Origin: Candidatus Woesearchaeota archaeon
GTDB lineage: Archaea; Nanobdellota; Nanobdellia; Woesearchaeales; GW2011-AR9
Direction: 5' to 3'
NCBI GenBank assembly: GCA_018670095.1
Contig: JABHRR010000014.1
Location: forward strand, 1-47,094
DNA length: 47,094 nt
In this document: positions 1 through 7,251 of the stretch, one piece after another
How positions within the stretch are numbered: the first letter of the stretch is position 1
How the letters are laid out: each line of letters opens with the position of its first letter
Program-made: the position numbers and the translations under genes
The notes under the pieces: model-generated
Told to the model about the DNA's origin: nothing
Databases searched by the model: none
What the model saw: the letters and a program-made list of their open reading frames with translations, nothing else

Positions 1-498
1 ATTTTTACTTTACAAGAAAAAGCAATTGTTAACACTAACAATAATGTTCAGGGAAATATAACCCAATTAGGATTATTAACAAGAATTTTCTTAAATAATA
101 TTAAAGTATTATTTTTTTGTATCATTTTTGCTTTTTTATATGGTACCGGAGCCATCTTTATTTTGACCTGGAACGCTTCGGTGGTAGCTACGGCCATTGG
201 TAACTTTTTTAAAATAGAATTGGCTCAGGGGGCTTCTTTGGTGGGTTTACCGACGATTTCTACTTACTTTGGTGTTGCTTCATTAAGTATCTTACGTTAT
301 ATGACTCATGGAATTTTAGAAATGGTTTCTTATTTCATTGCCGGACTTGCCGGAGGAATTATTTCTATTGCTTTAATCAAACATAACTTAAAAGAAGATC
401 GAGTTTTAGTTGATGCTTTAGATATGATTTTGTTAAGTATAGGATTTTTAGTATTGGCAGCAATTGTAGAAGTTTATATTACGCCTTTAATGTTTTAA
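1..498 (+). CDS. SpoIIM/DUF95-like integral membrane protein, 3' part
   Basis: The reading frame is open from the first base of the window, so the gene starts upstream and only its C-terminal 165 residues are here. The segment has three or four hydrophobic helices. It carries a polar G-N-F-F-K pattern and the H-G-[IL]-[LF]-E motif (THGILEM) inside a membrane segment, which is typical of the archaeal/bacterial 'stage II sporulation protein M' family. Members are polytopic membrane proteins found widely in archaea that do not sporulate, and their archaeal role is unknown. A TTG at 163 is in frame but lies inside a helix, so it is not a credible start. The family call is by motif and topology only. 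Confidence 0.7.
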   Translation: MFTLQEKAIVNTNNNVQGNITQLGLLTRIFLNNIKVLFFCIIFAFLYGTGAIFILTWNASVVATAIGNFFKIELAQGASLVGLPTISTYFGVASLSILRYMTHGILEMVSYFIAGLAGGIISIALIKHNLKEDRVLVDALDMILLSIGFLVLAAIVEVYITPLMF

Positions 499-526
499 TT
501 ATTAATGTTAAATGCAATTATCTTCT

Positions 527-1321
527 TTACAACACTTTAACTTTTCCCGGCAAGTTTTGATAAATGTCACCAGCCTCTAACATTTTTTCAATTAACTTTT
601 CAGTATCGTTTAACATTGATTTAGAAATCAGTTCTTCAATCATTACTCCTTCTCCAGGATCTAATTCTTTAATCAAATTAATTATTTTTTGTACGGGCAA
701 TAAAACATTTTCTTCAACATCAACTATTTCATCATCTTCAACATCAACATTCTCAACTTTTTCAACTTTTTTTTCAGAAACTTTGTTTACTTCTTTTTCA
801 ACAATTATTTCTGAATGAACTTTTTCTTCGCTTTGATTTTCTTTTACTTCTTCAACAACTTTCACTTTACTTTCTTCAACAATTATTTCTTTTTCTTCCT
901 CAACAAAAGTATCTTTTTCTCCAATTAATTCTTTCAATTCTAATGCTCTTAATTTCAACCATAAATGATCTATTTTTTTTATAATTTCTGGCGCAATATA
1001 TTTTTCTTGATTATAAATTCTTAATTTTCCAATGCTTAAAATAACATCACCAACATTTAAAGAATTAACAACTTTATTTTCTTCAAAAACACGTAAAGTA
1101 ATTTTCCCTGTTCCATCATCAAAAAGTAAATTAGTAATTGCTCCCTGTTTTTCGTTACTTAAAACAATTCCCATTACATTTAACCGATAAATTTTTTCAT
1201 TAGATTTTGTTAACAAATAATTAGGAGTTTGTTCATTCTCTTGCATATACTTTCCTAACAACAATTGTTGCACCGTAGTTTTAATGGCAACTTGTCGATC
1301 ATATTTTTTTGTTTCTTCCAT
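527..1321 (-). CDS. RPA32-like single-stranded DNA-binding protein (OB fold plus C-terminal winged helix)
   Basis: A 264-residue protein. An N-terminal helix (DRQVAIKTTVQQLL) is followed by an OB-fold of about 100 residues (YRLNVMGIVLS.., LLFDDGTGKITLRVF, NVGDVILSIGKLRIYNQEKYIAPE). Next comes a Glu/Val/Lys-rich linker of about 65 residues and a helical C-terminal domain like a winged helix (IINLIKELDPGEGVMIEELI...LLEAGDIY). This order matches the small RPA2/RPA32 subunit. The ATG at 1321 sits one base after the MCM stop. An upstream in-frame codon at 1357 would overlap MCM by 35 bases and adds no conserved sequence, so I prefer 1321. It is co-transcribed with MCM, and a second RPA-type gene lies at 37259. 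Likely role: binding ssDNA at the replication fork. Confidence 0.75.
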   Translation of the reverse strand: MEETKKYDRQVAIKTTVQQLLLGKYMQENEQTPNYLLTKSNEKIYRLNVMGIVLSNEKQGAITNLLFDDGTGKITLRVFEENKVVNSLNVGDVILSIGKLRIYNQEKYIAPEIIKKIDHLWLKLRALELKELIGEKDTFVEEEKEIIVEESKVKVVEEVKENQSEEKVHSEIIVEKEVNKVSEKKVEKVENVDVEDDEIVDVEENVLLPVQKIINLIKELDPGEGVMIEELISKSMLNDTEKLIEKMLEAGDIYQNLPGKVKVL

Positions 1322-1322
1322 T

Positions 1323-3344
1323 TTAAAGTTTTTGCACAAATCCTCTTTTAGGTTCAAAAATATCTCCCGATCTTCTTAACTTTTCTAGAATATCTTCAAC
1401 TTGGTCTTTAGAAATATTTTTCCCTTGCGCTACTTCAATAATATTTTCAATAGGAATTATTTTTGCACCCATTTGTTCTTCCAATGAACCAATTAATTCT
1501 TTAATAATACTAATCCCTCCTCTTTGGGTAGCAGTAATTCTACTACTAATTCTGTCAATATCAATTTTTCCGGTATCTTTATCTTTAGCAATTTGGTTCA
1601 AACAATAATCAATCATTTCAATTGCTTTTTTTGCATCTTCCTTTGTAACTATTTTTGCTAATTTAATTTTGGCCGATGCTTCCGCTAATCTTACTAGAGC
1701 TTCTAATTGTCTCGCAGTAATGGGAATACTTTTTCTTCCTGCATCATCACCAGCTCCAGAATTACGCATCGTAATATAATAATCTTTTAATTCTTCAATT
1801 GCAGCATCACTAATTTGTGGATGAACCATTTTTCGAACGTAAGAAAAATACTTTTTCAATATTTCTGTAGAAATTTTACCAACACCGCTCTCAGGATTTT
1901 TGTGCATACTTAAAATAAAAGAAGCCATCAGTTCATCTTTTTCTCGGTTAGGCATATCTTTGATAGGAAAAATCAAATCAAATCTGTTAATTAACGTTGG
2001 TGGTAAATCTATTTGGTTAGCAATTAATTCGTAAGGATCAAATCGACCATATTTTGGGTTAGCTGCAGCTAAAACTGTTGTCTCACATCGTAAAGTAGCT
2101 TGAATGTTTGCTTTAGCAATACTTACCGATTGCTGTTCTAACGCTTCGTGCAAAGCAGAACGATCTTCTTTACCCATCTTATCCATCTCGTCAATAACCG
2201 CAAAACCTTTGTTAGCTAATACTAACGTTCCCGCTTCTAAACTCCAACCACCAAGAAATTCATCTTTAACTACCGAAGCAGTAAGTCCTGCAGCCGTTGC
2301 CCCTTTACCACTAGTAAATCTAGCTTTAGGGGCAACTTTAGTTATTCTTTTCAACAATTGTGATTTTCCTGAACCGGGATCACCAATTAAAAGCGTATGT
2401 ACATCCCCTCTGGTGATAACTCCATCTGGACGAACTTTTCTACACCCACCAGATAATTGTAACACCAATGCTTGTTTAACTTTATCATGACCATAAATGG
2501 AGGGTGCAATACTTTGAGCCAGAAGCATTAAAGGATCTGGGGAATTAGCAATTTCTTTAATTTCTTTTAATTCTTTCTCACTAATATTTAAATCGGTAAT
2601 ATCTTCCTCTATTGGTTCAACATAATTAGCTTCAATAATTAAATCGTACTTAATAGCTTGTCCACCACTTCTCAAAGTGATGGGTACTTCAGTTGGCCAA
2701 CCAGATAATTTAACTCTTGATCCTGGACTAGTTCTTCTTTCAGAAATAGGACTTACTAAATCATCTTTTAAGAAAACATTAATTCTTTTTGGTTGTGCCC
2801 CATCTAAATCGTCAGGAGCTTCTTCTAACACTAACCCTTGTCCGTCAACTAACTCTTTAGAAATTTCTTTAAATTTACCTTTCCTTCCACATCCACATCT
2901 GCTCGGCTCTTTATATTTCTTGTCAAGCTGTAAAATATTAAGAATATTACCGCAGGAAGGGCATTCAAATTTGGCAGCAGTTACGTGTGGTCGAACATCA
3001 GTTTTATTTCTAACAACTCCTTCTGCCCAAACAAATTTGTTTAAATGTTTACTTCTAATCTCGCTAATTTGAATTTTTTGTGATTCCGGAAGATTGTTCA
3101 AACGTACATTAAATTTTTTAACTTTTTTTGGTAAATCAAACTCTTTAATTGCTAATTCTGCCGCTTTCAATAATTCTTCAGGGTTTTCTAATATTTCTTC
3201 AGTGATTTCTGTATTAAACTTGATTAATCCTGAGAAATCTAAAACAAGCCAATTTTGTCCTTTTCTAACTGCTTCTAATAGCTGAGGATAATAGTTCTGT
3301 TCAATAAATTCTCTAAAAACTTTAATTTGTTCATCAATATCCAA
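1323..3344 (-). CDS. mcm: Replicative DNA helicase MCM
   Basis: A 673-residue protein, the usual length for archaeal MCM, expected to form the hexameric 3'-5' replicative helicase. The N-terminal domain carries a zinc site with C128, C131, C150 and C152, spaced CxxC...CxC. The AAA+ domain shows Walker A GDPGSGKS at about 321-328, Walker B VIDEMDKM at about 383-390, sensor-1 AAANP at about 426-430 and the arginine finger in NRFDLIF at about 453-459. A winged helix ends the protein (about 610-673, IIEVAQGKNISKDQVEDILEKLRRSGDIF). All catalytic residues are present and there is no intein. It is the first gene of a two-gene operon with the RPA32-like protein, one base apart. Confidence 0.97.
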   Translation of the reverse strand: MDIDEQIKVFREFIEQNYYPQLLEAVRKGQNWLVLDFSGLIKFNTEITEEILENPEELLKAAELAIKEFDLPKKVKKFNVRLNNLPESQKIQISEIRSKHLNKFVWAEGVVRNKTDVRPHVTAAKFECPSCGNILNILQLDKKYKEPSRCGCGRKGKFKEISKELVDGQGLVLEEAPDDLDGAQPKRINVFLKDDLVSPISERRTSPGSRVKLSGWPTEVPITLRSGGQAIKYDLIIEANYVEPIEEDITDLNISEKELKEIKEIANSPDPLMLLAQSIAPSIYGHDKVKQALVLQLSGGCRKVRPDGVITRGDVHTLLIGDPGSGKSQLLKRITKVAPKARFTSGKGATAAGLTASVVKDEFLGGWSLEAGTLVLANKGFAVIDEMDKMGKEDRSALHEALEQQSVSIAKANIQATLRCETTVLAAANPKYGRFDPYELIANQIDLPPTLINRFDLIFPIKDMPNREKDELMASFILSMHKNPESGVGKISTEILKKYFSYVRKMVHPQISDAAIEELKDYYITMRNSGAGDDAGRKSIPITARQLEALVRLAEASAKIKLAKIVTKEDAKKAIEMIDYCLNQIAKDKDTGKIDIDRISSRITATQRGGISIIKELIGSLEEQMGAKIIPIENIIEVAQGKNISKDQVEDILEKLRRSGDIFEPKRGFVQKL

Positions 3345-3388
3345 TTTTAAAGACCCCTCTTTATGTTAAAATGTAAATAAAAAAAGAA

Positions 3389-3397
3389 ATATATAAA
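3389..3397 (-). promoter_or_regulatory. TATA box for the MCM operon
   Basis: On the minus strand this reads TTTATATAT. It lies about 45 bases before the MCM ATG, which leaves room for a start site near 3366 and a short leader. The 162-base gap between MCM and TBP holds nothing else that I recognise. Confidence 0.5.
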
Positions 3398-3506
3398 GAT
3401 TTATGTGATGAAATTCATCATTATCCAAAATAAATTTTAATTTTAACTTTAAAATCAAAATAAATACTTTTATTTGGATCCTAAAAAGTCTCGACTTTTT
3501 ATGACT

Positions 3507-4100
3507 TTATTTGGCTAACAGTTTTTTAAGATTCTCAATTAACTTATCTGTAGCTTCATGAACCTGTTCTTCAGTTTTAGTTCCAGTACAAACAATCTTT
3601 CCGTTACTAAAAAGCAAGAAAGTAGCATTTGTTCCTTTCAACTTGTGTACTAAGCCTGGAAACTGTTCTGGTTCATATTCAGTGTTAGGTAATTGAATTC
3701 CTAATACATTTAAGTTTAAATCCATCCCAATACTTCCAGAAGCAACAATATTTTGTACCGTAATTTCTGGTTTAATGGTAACAATAATGTTTAGCTTTTT
3801 AAGACTTTTAATGATGCTAAGAATGCTTTTACCAACATCTTCCATCGTTCTTGCTCCAGTACAAACAACTTTTCCTGAAGAGAAGACTAATGCTGATGTT
3901 TTTGGATCTTTAATTCTTAATACTAATCCCGGAAATTGTTCAGGATTATATTCGGTATTGGGTAAAGTAGCGGCCATTTTCTCTAAAGGTACTTCTTTTT
4001 CTAAGGCTGTTGAAACTACAATATTAACGATTTTAATTTCTTTTTTACCCCATTTCTTAGAATTTTTTTTAGGATTTACTACTTTTGCATTTTTTGCCAT
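3507..4100 (-). CDS. tbp: TATA-box-binding protein (TBP)
   Basis: A 197-residue general transcription factor that binds the TATA box and recruits TFB. It consists of the two direct saddle repeats expected of TBP. Repeat 1 contains LPNTEYNPEQFPGLVLRI and SGKVVCTGARTMEDV; repeat 2 contains LPNTEYEPEQFPGLVHKL and NGKIVCTGTKTEEQV. A Lys-rich extension of about 20 residues precedes repeat 1. It stands alone on the minus strand, upstream of the MCM operon. Three TTTATAAA octamers lie just upstream, so autoregulation is possible. Confidence 0.97.
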   Translation of the reverse strand: MAKNAKVVNPKKNSKKWGKKEIKIVNIVVSTALEKEVPLEKMAATLPNTEYNPEQFPGLVLRIKDPKTSALVFSSGKVVCTGARTMEDVGKSILSIIKSLKKLNIIVTIKPEITVQNIVASGSIGMDLNLNVLGIQLPNTEYEPEQFPGLVHKLKGTNATFLLFSNGKIVCTGTKTEEQVHEATDKLIENLKKLLAK

Positions 4101-4123
4101 TGTTTTAAATTCCCCCAGTTTCG

Positions 4124-4184
4124 TTTATAAACTCTGATTTCCTTTATAAATAAACTGAGACTATTTAAATATTACCTTTATAAA
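4124..4184 (-). promoter_or_regulatory. TBP promoter region with three TTTATAAA boxes
   Basis: Palindromic TTTATAAA octamers occur at 4124-4131, 4143-4150 and 4177-4184. The middle one is best placed for transcription starting near 4118. Because the octamer is its own reverse complement, each copy could bind TBP in either orientation. The other copies could be operator-like sites for TBP feedback or alternative promoters. Confidence 0.5.
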
Positions 4185-4255
4185 TGATGTTTTTTGGTAA
4201 ATGTATATACCTACCTTATTTTGTTGCTTGGTTTCTGATGGAACGCTTTTAAACG

Positions 4256-4263
4256 TTTATATA
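4256..4263 (+). promoter_or_regulatory. TATA box for the ThiI-like gene
   Basis: TTTATATA about 80 bases before the chosen ATG at 4343, which would give a leader of roughly 55 bases. No other good TATA element lies between it and the gene. Confidence 0.45.
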
Positions 4264-4342
4264 GCAGTTTTAAAAGAATATTTGCATCGGAAATGGTGCT
4301 TTGGTGCAAACTTTTTTAAAAGAGATTTGTATTTTAGAAAAT

Positions 4343-5149
4343 ATGGATTATACTCATGTTTTATTACGGTACGGAGAGATTTTTCTGAAAGGAAAAAATA
4401 GGGGAACTTTTGAGAAAAAATTAGTTGATAACATTAAAAAAATCGTAGGGATAGGTGTTAATCGGATCAGAAGTAGAATCATTGCAAATTATTTTTCTGA
4501 ACATCAGAAGTTAAAAAATGTTTTTGGTTTAGTATCTTATTCTCCTGCTGTTAGATCAGAAAAAGATGTTGAAGAGATTAAGAAAGCTGCTTTAGAAGTT
4601 TTAAATGATCAACAAGGTTCATTTCGAGTTGAAACAAAACGTTCTGATAAAGAATTTCCTATTAAATCACCAGATTTAAATGTTATTATTGGAAAATACA
4701 TTGAAAAAAATTCTAATTCAAAATTTAAATTTAAAAATCCAGAAATAACTTTACATATTGAAATTAATCAAGCTGGAGTTTACATTTTTACAGAAGTAAT
4801 TCCTTGCTTCGGCGGATTGCCAACGGGAGTAGAAGGAAAAGTTATATTATTAGTTGAAAATTCTGCTTCATTATTAGCAGGATTATCATTCATGAAACGA
4901 GGTTGTGATATTGTTCCTGTTGCTTTTAAGAAACAAGACATTTCTTTATTGCAGAAATTTTCTCCTAAAGAATTGCAGTTAGAAATTGTTAAAGATCTTT
5001 CTGAATTTGCTGCTGAAAAACATCTTGAAGTTTTAGTTGTCGGTGATAACTTCGAAAACAAAAAAGATTATCCCCTTGACTTAATCTTCAGACCTTTGAT
5101 TGCTTTTAATGATGAAGAGATTGAAGAAAAAATAGAAGCGTTTAATTAA
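4343..5149 (+). CDS. ThiI-like THUMP protein with degenerate PP-loop domain
   Basis: A 268-residue protein from the ATG at 4343. The N-terminus (LLRYGEIFLKGKNRGTFEKKL) and the following THUMP region (to about residue 160, ending in FTEVIPCFGGLPTGVEGKV) closely match ThiI, the sulfurtransferase that makes 4-thiouridine in tRNA. ThiI normally continues with the ATP-binding PP-loop SGGxDS directly after the GKV..L strand. Here that position reads LLVENSASLLAGL, with no SGGxDS. The rest is short (about 95 residues against about 200) but keeps a recognisable end (LEVLVVGDNF...LIFRPLIAFNDEEI). The frame is intact, so this looks like a maintained, non-catalytic tRNA-binding relative rather than a fresh pseudogene. 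An in-frame TTG at 4301 is not preferred because conserved sequence starts at 4343. Confidence 0.75.
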   Translation: MDYTHVLLRYGEIFLKGKNRGTFEKKLVDNIKKIVGIGVNRIRSRIIANYFSEHQKLKNVFGLVSYSPAVRSEKDVEEIKKAALEVLNDQQGSFRVETKRSDKEFPIKSPDLNVIIGKYIEKNSNSKFKFKNPEITLHIEINQAGVYIFTEVIPCFGGLPTGVEGKVILLVENSASLLAGLSFMKRGCDIVPVAFKKQDISLLQKFSPKELQLEIVKDLSEFAAEKHLEVLVVGDNFENKKDYPLDLIFRPLIAFNDEEIEEKIEAFN

Positions 5150-6086
5150 GCAACTCTTCTTTCAATTTACAAGCAGCACAAACTTCATTATTAGCCGGTT
5201 CACCACAACTACAAATTTTAATTTTAGAATTACATTGTTCTTTCTGCCTTTCTTTTATTAATGGCAGAACATCCAAAAATGATTTTACAATCCCATGTTT
5301 TGTTCCCGGATACTTTTCTTCAAATTCGTTTAACATTCCTTTAACTTGAGAACGATAACCTTCATGAGAATAAATACAATCGCAATAATCTAATTCCCAA
5401 CCTTTAATTTTTGTGTAAAGTTCAATTTCATGATTTGAACAGAAATATAATGGTTTAACTCTTCTTACAAATAGTTCATGTTCCTCTACTCCTGTTATTG
5501 GTCCTAAACCAGCAGATAAAGAGACATTAGCTTTGAACTGGTTCATTAATATTACTTGTGCTTCATCATCTAAATTGTGTCCAGTAATTAATTTAGTAGC
5601 TTTTTCTAAACGAGCCTGTTTGTTCATAATATATCTTCGCCATATCCCGCAAATGGTGCAAGGTTTTTTCCCTAACTTTCTAATTTTTTCTGCAGATTGA
5701 TCTAAAGTAGTAGAAAATTCATCTTGAACATTAACAATTTTTAGTTTGATTTCTTCTTTCTTACAAAATTTCTTTAGATTTGCTAAAGATTCGTTTCGGT
5801 GTAATTTAATCCCTTCATCAATCACTAAGGCAAAAATGTTTTCTGTTGGTAAGCTATACTTTTCAAAATATTTCTTGATTAAGTATAAGGCCGCAGTAGA
5901 ATCTTTCCCACCAGAAGCAGCAACACAAATTTTATCGTTTCTATCAATCAATTTGTATTTTTTAATAGTTTTGAAAACTTTTTTCTCAAAATATTTTAAG
6001 AATTCTCTGGGAGATAATTTACCATGTTGTAATTCGATCTCTGTGATTTTATTAGTACTATTTTTATCTTTATCGTTACATCCCAT
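5142..6086 (-). CDS. TtuA/Ncs6-family tRNA 2-thiouridine synthetase
   Basis: A 314-residue enzyme of the TtuA/Ncs6/CtuA family, which activates a tRNA uridine with ATP and replaces its 2-oxygen with sulfur. Seen motifs: PP-loop SGGKDS (58-63), CTIC (143-146), GHNLDDEAQ (169-177), a Cys-containing YCDC segment before the conserved GYR that supplies the third catalytic Cys, and a C-terminal zinc motif CxCGxP...CxxCK (about 291-306). The three core Cys are those expected to hold the catalytic iron-sulfur cluster. The N-terminal zinc ribbon usual in the family is not there; only C3 remains before LSPREFLKYFEKKV. The gene converges on the ThiI-like gene with 8 bases of overlap at the 3' ends. Confidence 0.9.
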   Translation of the reverse strand: MGCNDKDKNSTNKITEIELQHGKLSPREFLKYFEKKVFKTIKKYKLIDRNDKICVAASGGKDSTAALYLIKKYFEKYSLPTENIFALVIDEGIKLHRNESLANLKKFCKKEEIKLKIVNVQDEFSTTLDQSAEKIRKLGKKPCTICGIWRRYIMNKQARLEKATKLITGHNLDDEAQVILMNQFKANVSLSAGLGPITGVEEHELFVRRVKPLYFCSNHEIELYTKIKGWELDYCDCIYSHEGYRSQVKGMLNEFEEKYPGTKHGIVKSFLDVLPLIKERQKEQCNSKIKICSCGEPANNEVCAACKLKEELLN

Positions 6087-6141
6087 ATTATTTCCTCGGT
6101 CTCCAAATAAGGCCTTAGTATCAATTAATTTTAATCGGCAC

Positions 6142-6149
6142 TTTATAAA
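6142..6149 (-). promoter_or_regulatory. TATA box for the TtuA-family gene
   Basis: TTTATAAA about 56 bases before the ATG at 6086. It lies in the 192-base divergent gap with the nucleotidyltransferase gene. On the other side of the gap, TTTTAATATG at 6249-6258 is the likely TATA element for the gene at 6279, consistent with leaderless transcription. Confidence 0.5.
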
Positions 6150-6278
6150 GATTATGGGAATTATTTACCAAAAAGGTGTAACGCTTTTTGGAAATTATAA
6201 AAATTAAATTTTTAGTGATTTGTTGTTTGGTGGTGAAAATTACAAAACCTTTTAATATGTTGAAAATATCATTAGGGT

Positions 6279-6605
6279 ATGAAAGATTTACCTAAGAAAT
6301 ATTTGTCTACTAAAGACAGAAAAGAAATGTGGTCTCAAGCAAAGAAAATCATTTCTAAAGTAGATAAAGAATTAGATTTTTCTGAGGTGTATGCTGTTGG
6401 TAGTATGATTTCTAATAAGAAAAATCCTAATGATATTGATTTTGCTATTGTTACAAAATTAAAAAATAAAAAGTCAAATTCTGCTTTTCCTATAGATTTA
6501 ATCATTTTGCCTGAAAATGAAGATTTACCAGATTATTTGCAATTCTTTGAAAAATATATGAAGAAAAAATATGGTTCTTCGTTTAAGCCAATAAAATTAA
6601 AGTAG
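6279..6605 (+). CDS. Minimal nucleotidyltransferase-domain protein (pol-beta superfamily)
   Basis: A 108-residue protein with the nucleotidyltransferase signature: GS at 41-42, DID at 52-54 (NPNDIDFAIV) and a third acidic residue in PIDLII (D73). These are the residues expected to bind two metals. It is similar in size to MNT-type minimal nucleotidyltransferases, which often pair with HEPN proteins, but no HEPN gene is adjacent. The next gene, 30 bases downstream, is RNase P p30, so a role in RNA metabolism is possible but only suggested by position. The substrate is unknown. Confidence 0.65.
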   Translation: MKDLPKKYLSTKDRKEMWSQAKKIISKVDKELDFSEVYAVGSMISNKKNPNDIDFAIVTKLKNKKSNSAFPIDLIILPENEDLPDYLQFFEKYMKKKYGSSFKPIKLK

Positions 6606-6635
6606 ATAATCTTTTTAAAGAATCTTTGTTTATTA

Positions 6636-7184
6636 ATGATTATGCACAATTTAATCCTAGCTAAAGAAGCAAAAGAACTTTTAGAACTTAGTAAGAAACT
6701 AGGTTTTACTAAAACGATGTTCTTGGAAAAAGATTTTGTTATTGTTAAAGCTAAAAGTAAAAAAGAATTGCTTAAAGAAATCGGTCGTGCTAAAGGAAAA
6801 TTAACTATCTATAAAACAGAATCTGAAGAATTGTTACGGTTTGCTTTAGAGAAAACTAAAATTGATCTGATTTATGGCATGGAGACAATTAATCCTCGCG
6901 ATTCTGTGCATTTTGTTCGCGGTGGATTAGATCAAATTACTTGTCGAATTGCTGCCGAGAAAGATAAAATTATTGCTTTCTCATTTTCTGAAATTCTTAA
7001 TGCTAGAAATAAAGATAAGATTATTGCCCGAATAAAACTTAATGTTAAATTGTGCAAGAAATATAAAGTTAAGATGTATTTTTCTTCTTTTGCTAAAAAT
7101 GAAAACGAATTACGTTCTGCGCAAGATTTGTTTGCTTTCTGGAAGGTTCTGGGCGGCAGAAACAAGAAAGAACTGGTTGTTTGA
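6636..7184 (+). CDS. rnp3: Ribonuclease P protein component 3 (p30)
   Basis: A 182-residue protein matching the p30 subunit of archaeal RNase P, which matures the 5' ends of tRNAs with the RNA component and other proteins. The characteristic part is SVHFVRGGLDQITCRIAAEKDKIIAFSF, equivalent to the R-x-S-G-L-N...A...GFSF core of p30, followed by the conserved polar helices. The usual N-terminal DLHVH metal-site-like segment is missing (it begins MIMHNLILAKEAKELL). The protein is shorter than typical p30 of 210-240 residues. It lies 30 bases after the nucleotidyltransferase gene, probably in the same transcript. Confidence 0.75.
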   Translation: MIMHNLILAKEAKELLELSKKLGFTKTMFLEKDFVIVKAKSKKELLKEIGRAKGKLTIYKTESEELLRFALEKTKIDLIYGMETINPRDSVHFVRGGLDQITCRIAAEKDKIIAFSFSEILNARNKDKIIARIKLNVKLCKKYKVKMYFSSFAKNENELRSAQDLFAFWKVLGGRNKKELVV

Positions 7185-7214
7185 TAAAATTTTATCTTTA
7201 TCTTTTTCGTTACT

Positions 7215-7222
7215 TTTATAAA
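7215..7222 (+). promoter_or_regulatory. TATA box for the first giant surface protein
   Basis: TTTATAAA 30 bases before the ATG at 7252, consistent with a start site about 5 bases upstream of the ATG and nearly leaderless transcription. Confidence 0.55.
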
Positions 7223-7251
7223 TAAAAAGAATATTGTCTATAATAATATAA

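Noticed and set aside
163-498. A complete 111-residue gene starting at TTG 163
   Set aside because: The frame is open back to base 1 and encodes a further membrane helix of the same family, so the gene is a 3' fragment cut by the window edge.
2104-2490. Antisense frame inside MCM, and similar frames opposite TBP, TtuA and the giant genes
   Set aside because: Their composition is that of shadows of conserved coding sequence, without promoters, ribosome-binding sites or recognisable domains.
4301-4342. TTG start extending the ThiI-like protein by 14 residues
   Set aside because: Family similarity begins at the ATG at 4343 and the extension has no conserved residues.
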